Notes under the pieces: generated by a model
Databases searched by the model: none
Told to the model about the DNA's origin: nothing
What the model saw: the letters and a program-made list of their open reading frames with translations, nothing else
Part shown: one piece after another, positions 1 through 5,963 of the stretch
Numbering within the stretch: the first letter of the stretch is position 1
How the letters are laid out: the number at the start of each line of letters is the position of its first letter
Program-made: the position numbers and the translations under genes
Origin: Acidobacteria bacterium UBA7540
Lineage (GTDB): Bacteria > Acidobacteriota > Terriglobia > UBA7540
DNA length: 15,385 nucleotides
NCBI GenBank assembly: GCA_002478145.1
Contig: DLMI01000209.1
Location: 3,845-19,229, forward strand
Direction of reading: 5' to 3'

Positions 1-311
1 GTAACGCCTGAGACCGCGAGCAATGCCCCGGCCGCAAACAGCCATCGGCCAAAGCCCCGGCCTGTGAGCCAAGCTATGATGGCCCCCAGCACCGCCCCGC
101 CCGCGCCCACCGGCGCGATCACGTTGCCTACCCAGTTGATGAAATTGAGGAACGCACCTTCCGGTTGCGATCCCGTTTGACCTTGAACAGCTACGTTGAA
201 TTGTGGGTTTTGACCCAAGTTTTGAGCCAGGACATACTGCGCAGCCAGCACGAGGCAAATCGCGCCCGCCGCGAGTGGCTTCTTGAGCGACATGTCCCAC
301 TTCATGCGCAT
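1..311 (-). CDS. VirB2/TrbC-like conjugal pilin, 5' part (runs off left edge)
   Basis: The frame is open from ATG at 311 to the left edge: 103 codons with no stop seen. An AAGGAGGG-type ribosome binding site at 321-328 lies 9 nt upstream of this ATG; a second in-frame ATG at 305 would be 15 nt away, so 311 is preferred. The product has a signal peptide (KK at residues 10-11, hydrophobic stretch, cleavage probably after VLA at 27-29). A short polar region rich in Gln and Asn follows, then hydrophobic segments at about 63-82 and from 88 onward, separated by a short basic loop (TGRGFGR). Signal peptide, polar N-terminus and two helices is the VirB2/TrbC prepilin plan. The function is pilus subunit of a type IV secretion/conjugation system. 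The call rests on architecture and on the VirB9/VirB10-like genes at 5964-8430, not on a diagnostic motif. Confidence 0.68.
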   Translation of the reverse strand, partial: MRMKWDMSLKKPLAAGAICLVLAAQYVLAQNLGQNPQFNVAVQGQTGSQPEGAFLNFINWVGNVIAPVGAGGAVLGAIIAWLTGRGFGRWLFAAGALLAVSGV

Positions 312-385
312 GAATCGGTACCCTCCTTTCCCGCCTGCTGTTGTTCCATTTCCGAAAACTGCCGAACAACGGCGGCCCGTTGCGA

Positions 386-414
386 AAAGTAATCGGAGAT
401 TGTTTTTGCGTCAA
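386..414 (-). promoter_or_regulatory. Candidate sigma-70-like promoter for the pilin gene
   Basis: On the minus strand, TTGACG (414-409) is followed after 17 nt by TACTTT (391-386). The -35 matches the consensus at five of six positions, but the -10 is poor. It lies about 75 nt upstream of the pilin start, and the intervening leader carries the strong ribosome binding site. Only spacing and the -35 support it. Confidence 0.28.
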
Positions 415-522
415 ATGAGGTCGGAATGCTGCGAGAAGGAAAAGACCGGCAGGAAACAGGAGGGTTCTGTCAAGCTATCAGTCCCTTCCCAACGATGGGG
501 CGCTTATCTTGCACGCACCGTG

Positions 523-597
523 CACTTCGATCGTGACGAAGCAGGAAAGGTAAGCTGCTCGCGCTCTTTGGGGAGGTTAGCCATCTTGTTATGAACG
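523..597. repeat. Upstream module part A, copy 1 (homologous to 9940-10013)
   Basis: A 28-bp core at 523-550 matches 9940-9967 at 25 of 28 positions, including the shared stretch CGAAGCAGGAAAGG. Weaker similarity continues for about 45 bp (shared AGGT.AGCC near the end). The core contains a small inverted repeat, CTTCG/CGAAG. Both copies have the same orientation and lie upstream of a minus-strand type IV secretion gene: 212 bp from the pilin start here, 77 bp from the ATPase start at the other copy. Confidence 0.75.
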
Positions 598-604
598 GCA
601 GGCG

Positions 605-681
605 GTGCACTCCGACTGTTTGTTCTGGAACGGAACGTAGCGTGCCAACGTTTTTTCACGGGTCGACAGATGTGAGAGCCA
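605..681. repeat. Upstream module part B, copy 1 (TGTGAGARCCA repeat)
   Basis: Similar to 10078-10150. Shared blocks in the same order are TCCGACTGTT, CTGGAAC, GCGTGCCAAC, a run of six T, and CAGATGTGAGAGCCA. The end of this segment, a T run followed by GGTCGACAGATGTGAGAGCC, is the unit that recurs four times in 10011-10312. It is the only good copy on this side. Function unknown; it could be a regulator site or a dispersed intergenic repeat. Confidence 0.75.
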
Positions 682-749
682 GCTCGCTCAGCGGAAGCTT
701 CAGTGAACACCTTGCTACCAAACACGCCAGACACGCCAGGCTCTGCTTT

Positions 750-920
750 CGTCTTTCGAGTGCAATGTCCACGGCGTGGAGCTTGGCGTTTTTTCGCGGA
801 GTCCGGCGTGCCGACCAAGCTGTAGCGCACGCCATCGAACTCGATTTTGACGAGTGCTTGCTCTACGATGGCCTGCTGGAGCGAGTCAAGAGGTTCTCAT
901 GGCACATCGACCGTCACCAT
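750..920 (-). pseudogene. Decayed small gene with in-frame TGA at codon 8
   Basis: ATG at 920 has GGGGG at 927-931, six nt upstream. The frame reads MVTVDVP, then TGA (899-897), then continues as plausible protein: EPLDSLQQAIVEQALVKIEF followed by DGVRYSLVGTPDSAKKR. Skipping the stop gives about 45 residues of normal-looking composition before the frame runs into the repeated module (605-681), where it becomes Arg/Ser-rich and unconvincing. I read this as a small gene (about 50 residues) killed by a nonsense mutation, with its 3' end undefined. The frame stays open to 504, but that part is repeat DNA. Family not recognised. The alternative is a chance open frame. Confidence 0.38.
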
Positions 921-1011
921 ACGAATCCCCCGGACATGGCAATGGCAACAAGGTGTTCTCGAGCGTGGCTTGGCGATCCAGTTACATGAGCTGACCCGGC
1001 GGATGGTCGCG

Positions 1012-1040
1012 TTGAACCCGAGCTTCAGGCCTGTTATGAT
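1012..1040 (+). promoter_or_regulatory. Sigma-70-type promoter giving a leaderless kinase mRNA
   Basis: TTGAAC (1012-1017), a 17-nt spacer, then TATGAT (1035-1040), which matches TATAAT at five of six positions. The predicted transcription start, about 7 nt downstream, falls at or next to the kinase ATG at 1049. No purine-rich ribosome binding site precedes that ATG (the upstream sequence ends TCAGTCCC), which is consistent with a leaderless transcript. A very similar arrangement precedes the gene at 10463. Confidence 0.55.
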
Positions 1041-1048
1041 TCAGTCCC

Positions 1049-2869
1049 ATGCTGTATGCAAAGGGCGAGTCAATCGGTGGCAAGTACGACGTCCGAGATA
1101 TCCTGGGTGCAGGCGGGTTCGGGGTAGTCTACCTTGCTTATTCACGGGAGTTGGGTAAGCTCGTCGCGTTAAAGACCTTCAAGGAGGAATTTCTCGACAC
1201 TCCCGCCGTACGCGACCTCTTCCGGAAAGAGGCGAGCCTCTGGATAGACATAGGAGAGCATCCGTGCGTGGTTCAGGCATATTTCGTTGAGGAAATCGAT
1301 GGCCGTTTATTCGTTGCCTCCGAGTTTGTCGTCGGTGACGAGAGCGGCTTCAAGTCCCTTTCGCTGGATAGGGTGCTGCGATCTGGCCCTGTTGAACTTG
1401 CTCTTGCGCTCCGGTGGTCCATTCACTTGTGCTGGGGCATGGAGTTTGCGTACCATCGCGGGATTCGCTGCCATCGAGATTTGAAGCCATCAAATATCCT
1501 TGTCGACTACAACCAAGGACATCGACGTGTGAAGGTCTCGGACTTCGGACTGGCTGGGGCTTTGCTAGGCCAGGAGCGGTCGGCCCGGATGGAGCTGGAT
1601 ACACAAGAGGGAACGGTGGGGCTCGCCATCCAAACCCAGCAGGGTTTTGGAGTCGGGACACCCACCCACATGCCCCCTGAGCAGTTCGTGGACTCCTTAT
1701 CCTGTGACCAGCGAAGCGACATATACAGCTTTGGAATAACGTTGTTTCAGATGGTTGAGGGGCGTCTGCCCTATCTTACAGATCCCCCCAAGGGCGATTC
1801 CGAAACTGAAACTATGCGCTTCATGTCAGACATGTTTCGTTTGCACTGCGACGCGCCAGTCCCTCTAGTGGCCTCACCCGTCTCTGGCATCATCGCGAGG
1901 TGTCTGCAGAAAAGGCCCGAGTACAGGTACCAGACGTTCAGTGATGTCTGGCGTGACCTGCTGCGCGTAACGGAAATGGTGTTCCCTGGAAGGGGAATAA
2001 CGGCAAGATCCGAAGAACTACACGGGTCGCTTCAGAGCATGCAGTCACACGAGCTAGATGCAAAGGAATGGAACAACAGGGGGACAAGCCTTCAGGCGCT
2101 TGGTGACGTTCAGGGCGCAATTCACTGTTTTAAGCGTGCCCTGGAGATTAACCCGTTGGCGGCGTGGGCGTGGAACAATAGGGGTGGAGCTCTCCAACAG
2201 CTTGGCGAGCTTGAGGAAGCAGTGCAGTGTTACGACAAAGCCGTTAGTCTTGACCCGGCCAACTCAAAGTGTTGGGACAGCAAGGGCGCAGGGCTGCAAG
2301 CCATGAAGAGATACGAGGAAGCCCTCCCGTGTTTCGACGAGGCCGTAAGGTTGAATCCATCTGACACCCTTGGTTGGGTGGGTAGGGCGAGCGCCTTGGC
2401 CGCGTTAGGGCGTCTCTCTGAGGCCGCCGACTGCGTGCAGAAGGCGCTTTCCATAAACCCCAAGGACTCGGACGCGTGGCTGAAGATGGGTTGCCTGTTA
2501 TTCAGGTCGGATCGGCTTGACGAAGCCGCCGAGGCCTTGAAGGTCGTACTGGAAATCGACCCCCGAGATGGCGCGGCGTGGTCTATCCTAGGTGACGTGC
2601 TGTCACAACTCCGGCGGCCCCAGGAAGCCTTGTCTTGCTACCAAAAGGGAGTAGAGCTTGAGCCGGCCAGCGCAGGTGCTTGGTTTGGAAAGTGGGCAGT
2701 CGAGAACGCACTAGGATACTCGGAGGCGGCTGCAGAGTCCTTTCGCAAATTCCTGCCGTTAAGCGGACTTGAAGAGCCTCCCGGAACAGACCACGCAGCG
2801 GAACGTCCGAAGGAATCGCGCCCTAAAGCTGGCTCGGTTCAGGGTGCCGGTAAGCACTCAACCAGCTAG
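1049..2869 (+). CDS. Ser/Thr protein kinase with seven C-terminal TPRs
   Basis: 606 aa. Residues about 10-310 form a complete Hanks-type kinase domain: glycine loop GAGGFGVV (20-27), Lys42 in ALKTF, catalytic HRDLKPSN (142-149, Asp144), DFG (165-167), an activation segment ending GTPTHMPPEQF, and SDIYSFG (223-229). The DFG-to-PPE segment is long (about 40 residues). Residues 338-575 are seven tetratricopeptide repeats in an unbroken 34-residue register, each with Trp near its start and Pro near its end; a Ser/Pro/Lys-rich tail follows. There is no transmembrane segment or signal peptide, so it is a soluble cytoplasmic kinase. By family knowledge it phosphorylates Ser/Thr of partner proteins and the TPRs recruit partners; the substrate is unknown. 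All catalytic residues are present. It stands alone, between decayed sequence on both sides. The start is supported by the promoter at 1012-1040. Confidence 0.95.
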   Translation: MLYAKGESIGGKYDVRDILGAGGFGVVYLAYSRELGKLVALKTFKEEFLDTPAVRDLFRKEASLWIDIGEHPCVVQAYFVEEIDGRLFVASEFVVGDESGFKSLSLDRVLRSGPVELALALRWSIHLCWGMEFAYHRGIRCHRDLKPSNILVDYNQGHRRVKVSDFGLAGALLGQERSARMELDTQEGTVGLAIQTQQGFGVGTPTHMPPEQFVDSLSCDQRSDIYSFGITLFQMVEGRLPYLTDPPKGDSETETMRFMSDMFRLHCDAPVPLVASPVSGIIARCLQKRPEYRYQTFSDVWRDLLRVTEMVFPGRGITARSEELHGSLQSMQSHELDAKEWNNRGTSLQALGDVQGAIHCFKRALEINPLAAWAWNNRGGALQQLGELEEAVQCYDKAVSLDPANSKCWDSKGAGLQAMKRYEEALPCFDEAVRLNPSDTLGWVGRASALAALGRLSEAADCVQKALSINPKDSDAWLKMGCLLFRSDRLDEAAEALKVVLEIDPRDGAAWSILGDVLSQLRRPQEALSCYQKGVELEPASAGAWFGKWAVENALGYSEAAAESFRKFLPLSGLEEPPGTDHAAERPKESRPKAGSVQGAGKHSTS

Positions 2870-2908
2870 GAAGTCAGGAACCTCATGATCGTCGCTTCAA
2901 CATTCTTC

Positions 2909-2957
2909 AGTCCGGTCCTCGCCGCACCAGGGGTAGCTCTATTACTCCTACCGGACT
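2909..2957. terminator. Nested inverted repeat downstream of the kinase gene
   Basis: Outer arms AGTCCGGT (2909-2916) and ACCGGACT (2950-2957) pair perfectly. Inside, AGGGGTA and TACTCCT pair at six of seven positions. The structure sits 40 bp after the kinase stop and overlaps the 3' end of the decayed minus-strand gene. There is no T run, so it is not a classical intrinsic terminator; it may be a bidirectional RNA hairpin or simply an inverted repeat. Confidence 0.33.
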
Positions 2958-3215
2958 TCGCAGGTAATTAGCGTAACTCGGTCCCCCGATTCCTGTATCT
3001 CCAGAATTACTCCCCCCAACGCAGCACGCGCATGTTGTGGTACACTCTGTCCTCGTCCGCGGTTTTGGTAAAACATCTGTAACCTTGACTGACGTTCTCC
3101 GCCCACAGAGTATGTTTTGTTATCCGGGTTAGAGATCGATATTGAACTTCTTGGCGCATTGACGCAAGAGACGCTTGAGCTCCTCTGGCTTCGCTTGGTC
3201 CACTGGAATTTACAT
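2948..3215 (-). pseudogene. Decayed small gene: ATG-TAA start plus a frameshift
   Basis: ATG at 3215 has GGAGGG seven nt upstream (3228-3223), an ideal ribosome binding site, but codon 2 is TAA. Beyond it the frame reads IPVDQAKPEELKRLLRQCAK then KFNIDL to a stop at 3129. A second minus-strand frame overlaps there and continues PDNKTYSVGGERQSRLQM, FYQNRGRGQSVPQHARAALG, GVILEIQESGDRVTLITCEVR to TAG at 2948-2950. The two segments together look like one soluble protein of about 85-90 residues broken by a nonsense codon and a one-base frameshift near 3130. I do not recognise the family. The IS256 element has inserted about 100 bp upstream of its start. The alternative is a live 52-residue ORF from GTG near 3104, but that has no ribosome binding site. 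Confidence 0.45.
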
Positions 3216-3314
3216 ATCAGTACCCTCCGAACATGAGGCGAACAGCTCTTCTATCCACCCGCTTGGTGGTTTAGTTCACGCCGAACTCTCCCGAATTCTA
3301 AGCCGTTCTGCGAA

Positions 3315-3322
3315 CTGGGGAC
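3315..3322. repeat. 8-bp target site duplication, left copy
   Basis: CTGGGGAC directly abuts the left end of the insertion sequence. The identical octamer directly abuts the right end at 4619-4626. Confidence 0.9.
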
Positions 3323-3349
3323 GGTAGTGTAACTTCTTTTGTGTAAATT
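3323..3349. repeat. IS256 left terminal inverted repeat
   Basis: 27 bp starting GGTAGTGT and ending TTTTGTGTAAATT. It pairs with 4592-4618 at 21 of 27 positions; mismatches are at positions 6, 9 and 11-14. This is the transposase binding and cleavage end. Confidence 0.88.
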
Positions 3350-3368
3350 TGAATTTTGAAGAAGAAAA

Positions 3369-3420
3369 AAGGGTGTACTCTTCCGCGAGCGACAAAACTC
3401 TACGAAGGAGGTACACCCTT
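3369..3420 (+). promoter_or_regulatory. Hairpin that can mask the transposase start
   Basis: AAGGGTGTAC (3369-3378) and GTACACCCTT (3411-3420) are perfect 10-bp inverted repeats. The 3' arm ends at the base before the transposase ATG and directly follows or includes the end of the AAGGAGG ribosome binding site (3405-3411). With one bulged G the pairing extends into GAG of that site. RNA entering from outside the element would contain both arms and could fold to block initiation. This resembles the known protection of IS10 and IS50 transposases from readthrough, but for this element it is inference. Confidence 0.5.
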
Positions 3421-4611
3421 ATGCGAGAACTGGAAGTCCTCGACGAGGGACATCTTAAGCTTTCCTGGGAGGACAGGAAAGAGTTTTTTCAGGAGGAATT
3501 GAGCGAGCAAGTTCGAGGCGAGGTGAAGCGATTATTGGAGGAGGCCTTAGAGGCGGAACGCACGGACTGGCTGGGGGTGGGGCGATACGTGCGCGACGAG
3601 GGGGAACGGCACGATTATCGCAATGGTTATTACTTTAGGGATTTAGGAACTAAGTTGGGATTACTTGAAGGGTTGCGGGTCCCTCGAACTCGGCAGGGTT
3701 ACAGCAGCGAATTGCTGCCGCGTTACGAACGGCGGCAGGAGGCGGTGAACGATCTGGTGCGGGAGGCCTTTCTGCGCGGGGTTTCGACCCGGCAGGTGGG
3801 AGAAGTGCTGGAGCCGGTTCTAGGAGAAAGCTATTCCCCGCAAACCGTTTCTCGCATCGCCCGCGGGCTGGACCAGGCGGTGAAGGCTTTTCATGGGCGA
3901 CGCCTGCGCGATGAGTACATTTACATCTTTCTGGACGGGGTGGTATTGAAGGTGCGAGACGGGCAGGGCAAGGTGCGGCGCCGCTGGGTGCTTGTAGCCT
4001 ACGGGATCACGGCACAGGGCCGACGCGAACTCATTGCCTATCAGTTAGCCCGTGGGGAGAGCGAAGCCAGTTGGACTGCATTCCTACAAGGGATGTTTCT
4101 GCGCGGCCTGGAAGGGCACCAACTGCAACTGCTGATCACGGACGGATCGACTGGGCTGCGGGCAGCCTTGGGGCTGGTCTGGCCCGAGGTTCCCTTGCAA
4201 CGGTGTTGGGCGCACAAATTGCGCAACATCGGTGACAAGGTCCCTCATAAAGAGGAATCGTGTGTGAAAGAGGCGGCGGCGATTTACCAGGCGTCCAGCC
4301 GGCAAGAAGCCCAGCGGATCTTCCGGCGCTGGGCGAAGAAGTGGCGGTGCAAGCGTCCTCGAGCGGTGGCCTGCGTAGAACGGGATCTGGAGGAATTGTT
4401 GAACTTCTATGATTTTCCTCCTGCCCATTGGCAGAAGATTCGCACCACAAACATCATTGAGCGGGCGTTTCGAGAAGTGAGGCGTCGCACGCGACCGATG
4501 TCCAGCTTCACTAATCCGGCAAGTTGCGATCGGATTGTTTTCGGAGTCATCAGTCACTTAAATCGCTCCTGGGAGAAAAAGCCCCTTAAAGAATTTACAC
4601 AAAAAGCTTGA
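3421..4611 (+). CDS. IS256-family (Mutator-type) transposase
   Basis: 396 aa from ATG 3421. I chose this start over an in-frame TTG at 3349 because AAGGAGG lies nine nt upstream and the TTG sits inside the terminal repeat. It cuts and joins the element ends. The N-terminal part (about 1-140) is helical and basic, the usual end-binding region. The RNase H-like catalytic core shows the DDE triad: Asp172 in IFLDGV, Asp241 in LLITDGSTGL, and Glu347 in the family signature RTTNIIERAFREVRRRTRPM. CWAHKLRN lies between the second Asp and the Glu, where the family has a conserved C/H block. Length matches the family's usual 390-420 residues. No frameshift or stop is present, so it is probably active. 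The stop lies inside the right terminal repeat, as is common in compact elements. Confidence 0.96.
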   Translation: MRELEVLDEGHLKLSWEDRKEFFQEELSEQVRGEVKRLLEEALEAERTDWLGVGRYVRDEGERHDYRNGYYFRDLGTKLGLLEGLRVPRTRQGYSSELLPRYERRQEAVNDLVREAFLRGVSTRQVGEVLEPVLGESYSPQTVSRIARGLDQAVKAFHGRRLRDEYIYIFLDGVVLKVRDGQGKVRRRWVLVAYGITAQGRRELIAYQLARGESEASWTAFLQGMFLRGLEGHQLQLLITDGSTGLRAALGLVWPEVPLQRCWAHKLRNIGDKVPHKEESCVKEAAAIYQASSRQEAQRIFRRWAKKWRCKRPRAVACVERDLEELLNFYDFPPAHWQKIRTTNIIERAFREVRRRTRPMSSFTNPASCDRIVFGVISHLNRSWEKKPLKEFTQKA

Positions 4612-4618
4612 CGCTACC
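4592..4618. repeat. IS256 right terminal inverted repeat
   Basis: Starts AATTTACACAAAA and ends CTACC at 4618. It is the reverse complement partner of 3323-3349 and overlaps the last codons and stop of the transposase gene. Confidence 0.88.
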
Positions 4619-4626
4619 CTGGGGAC
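4619..4626. repeat. 8-bp target site duplication, right copy
   Basis: CTGGGGAC, identical to 3315-3322, immediately follows the right terminal repeat. Confidence 0.9.
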
Positions 4627-4633
4627 TGCCCTA

Positions 4634-4663
4634 TTGCTTTCCCTTCACGTTGGGGTGTATACA
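4634..4663 (+). promoter_or_regulatory. Weak candidate promoter for the membrane protein gene
   Basis: TTGCTT (4634-4639), an 18-nt spacer, then TATACA (4658-4663). If used, it leaves a leader of about 130 nt before the ATG at 4801. The rest of 4664-4788 is GC-rich and I see no gene or convincing structure in it. The match is modest. Confidence 0.25.
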
Positions 4664-4800
4664 GTAGGGGAATTCACCCGCTGCCGCTAAAGAGATTCGA
4701 CCCCGCACATCAGAACGGCGGTGCGCGCGCATGACACCCATTCGATCCGAGTCGCGAGTCACCCGTGCGCGCGTTCCAGGCGGACGCTGGAGGTGAGAAC

Positions 4801-5802
4801 ATGGACCTCGCAGATTTGGGCAGGTTGCCCTCCAAAAAGAGAATAGCAGGCGCGTCGCTGTTTGGATTGCTGTCCGCAATGTATATCCTGAACGCCGCCG
4901 AAGAAACGATCCCCCGCATACTGGGTATGGCTCAGAAGGTAGACCTTCGATCGGCACAGAACCTCTACGATTCTTCGGATGTCCTCCGTTCCGTTGTGTT
5001 TTTCGTTACTGCGTTCATGGGCGCGGCTACGGCTGGCTTCCTATCAAGGCGTAGGGGCGTTCTCGCAGGAATTCTTTCGAACTCCATCTACCTCGCCATC
5101 TTTGGCTACCTATTCGTCCACCCCGCCGCCCTAGAACCTACGCCGAGGCCAGCGTTTGGACTGGCAAGCCACCTGCCACTGCCAGGATCTGTTCAAGGTC
5201 AGATGGCACTCCGCTTGATCCTGCTTGTCCTGGTAGCCGCAGCGGGAGGCCTTATTGGGCAGAGCTTTTATTCTTCGGAAGTCGACTTGGATGTTGGCCA
5301 AGACAAACTTACCGTCTTTGGAGTCCGCTGGGCCCACTACTTTTGGATTATTCCCTTGATCTACCTCGTGTATCTCGAGTCCGCGATAATCATTGCGTAC
5401 GCTGTCGTGGTTGTGTTTCTTTCAGACTTTTCCTTCGCGTGGCACCCATCGTTGTGGATCAGCCCAACCTGGTGGATTTGGTGGCTCGTCTTTCCCGTTG
5501 CTCCCGGCCTCGTCTATCTAGCCATCTGGATTTCCGCCGTCGGCTTCGTCCGGTTTTTCGCAATCATGCAGCGCCAGCAAACCAAGACACAAGGATGGAA
5601 GAAAGTCGGTCTAGTCCTTCTCTACGGGATCGGTGCTCCCTCGCTTTCCTATACTGTGGCCGCTCTGGGGGCGGACGCCGCCCACGCCATGCCCAAGCCC
5701 GCCGAGGGCGATTGGAAAATTGCCCTTGCCGTCGTTGTGGTGATTGTCACCCTTAGCCTGCTCAGCAAGGCGTGGCGCTGGCTGACGCGAACCTTCCGCT
5801 AA
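4801..5802 (+). CDS. Polytopic membrane protein, function unknown
   Basis: 333 aa from ATG 4801, which has GGAGGTG at 4789-4795, five nt upstream; an in-frame ATG at 4765 has no such site. Hydrophobic segments likely to span the membrane lie at about 15-31, 61-81, 87-107, 136-155, 180-208 (possibly two), 224-253 (Trp-rich, WWIWW), 268-290 and 306-322, so seven to nine helices. The segment between helices 4 and 5 (SSEVDLDVGQDKLTVFGVRW) is hydrophilic. It ends in a basic tail (KAWRWLTRTFR). No transporter, sensor or enzyme motif is recognised. It stands alone on the plus strand between the IS element and the 3' end of the minus-strand secretion operon. It could be an accessory inner-membrane protein of that system, but nothing shows this. 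Confidence 0.85.
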   Translation: MDLADLGRLPSKKRIAGASLFGLLSAMYILNAAEETIPRILGMAQKVDLRSAQNLYDSSDVLRSVVFFVTAFMGAATAGFLSRRRGVLAGILSNSIYLAIFGYLFVHPAALEPTPRPAFGLASHLPLPGSVQGQMALRLILLVLVAAAGGLIGQSFYSSEVDLDVGQDKLTVFGVRWAHYFWIIPLIYLVYLESAIIIAYAVVVVFLSDFSFAWHPSLWISPTWWIWWLVFPVAPGLVYLAIWISAVGFVRFFAIMQRQQTKTQGWKKVGLVLLYGIGAPSLSYTVAALGADAAHAMPKPAEGDWKIALAVVVVIVTLSLLSKAWRWLTRTFR

Positions 5803-5805
5803 GGT

Positions 5806-5934
5806 TTACACGCGGCAGGCGCAACTTATTCCATGCTTGTAGAGACTGATGCCGTTCACTCTGCCCATGGACATAAACCCTATACACCGGGCGGGTCCGA
5901 GCTGTGTCTTGAGTGGCTTCCAGTTTGGCTCCAT
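5806..5934 (-). CDS. Possible small or truncated ORF (42 aa) after the VirB10-like gene
   Basis: ATG 5934 to TAA 5806-5808, beginning 30 nt after the VirB10-like stop on the same strand. Translation: MEPNWKPLKTQLGPARCIGF then MSMGRVNGISLYKHGISCAC and RV. The composition is protein-like. From memory, the block FMxMGRVNGIxLYKHGI resembles the N-terminus of a longer hypothetical protein common in Acidobacteriota, in which the frame continues well past this point; I could not check this. If right, this is a 5' remnant whose frame is lost after GIS. The only ribosome-site candidate, AAAGGAA, is about 13 nt upstream, which is weak. It could be the last cistron of the operon or a gene fragment. Confidence 0.42.
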   Translation of the reverse strand: MEPNWKPLKTQLGPARCIGFMSMGRVNGISLYKHGISCACRV

Positions 5935-5963
5935 TCCGAATCGCGGTTCCTTTCTCTCCTGAC

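Larger units (their letters stand above)
3323..4618 (+). mobile_element. Complete IS256-family insertion sequence (1296 bp)
   Basis: The left terminal repeat 3323-3349 (GGTAGTGTAACTT...) and right terminal repeat 4592-4618 match at 21 of 27 positions once one is reverse-complemented. The inner 13 bp TTTTGTGTAAATT and the outer five bp GGTAG are perfect. An 8-bp direct duplication flanks the element, and it carries one full-length transposase gene. IS256-family elements typically have 24-41-bp inverted repeats and 8-9-bp target duplications, so this copy looks complete and, from the perfect duplication, fairly recent. It inserted in intergenic DNA, so no gene is visibly cut. Removing it and one target copy restores ...GCGAACTGGGGACTGCCC... 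Confidence 0.95.

Noticed and set aside
504..830. 108-codon minus-strand ORF read as a normal gene
   Set aside because: Its 3' two-thirds lie in the duplicated non-coding module (523-681) and read as Arg/Ser-rich nonsense. Only the part upstream of about 750, in the larger frame starting at 920, looks protein-like, and that has an early stop.
591..1158. Plus-strand ORFs between the pilin and kinase genes
   Set aside because: Composition is unlike protein, they cross the repeat module, and the longest overlaps the kinase promoter and start.
3349..3420. TTG start at 3349 for the transposase
   Set aside because: It lies in the terminal inverted repeat, has no ribosome site, and ATG 3421 has AAGGAGG nine nt upstream.
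4084..4557. Minus-strand ORFs inside the transposase gene
   Set aside because: Antisense shadows of a gene with an intact catalytic triad.
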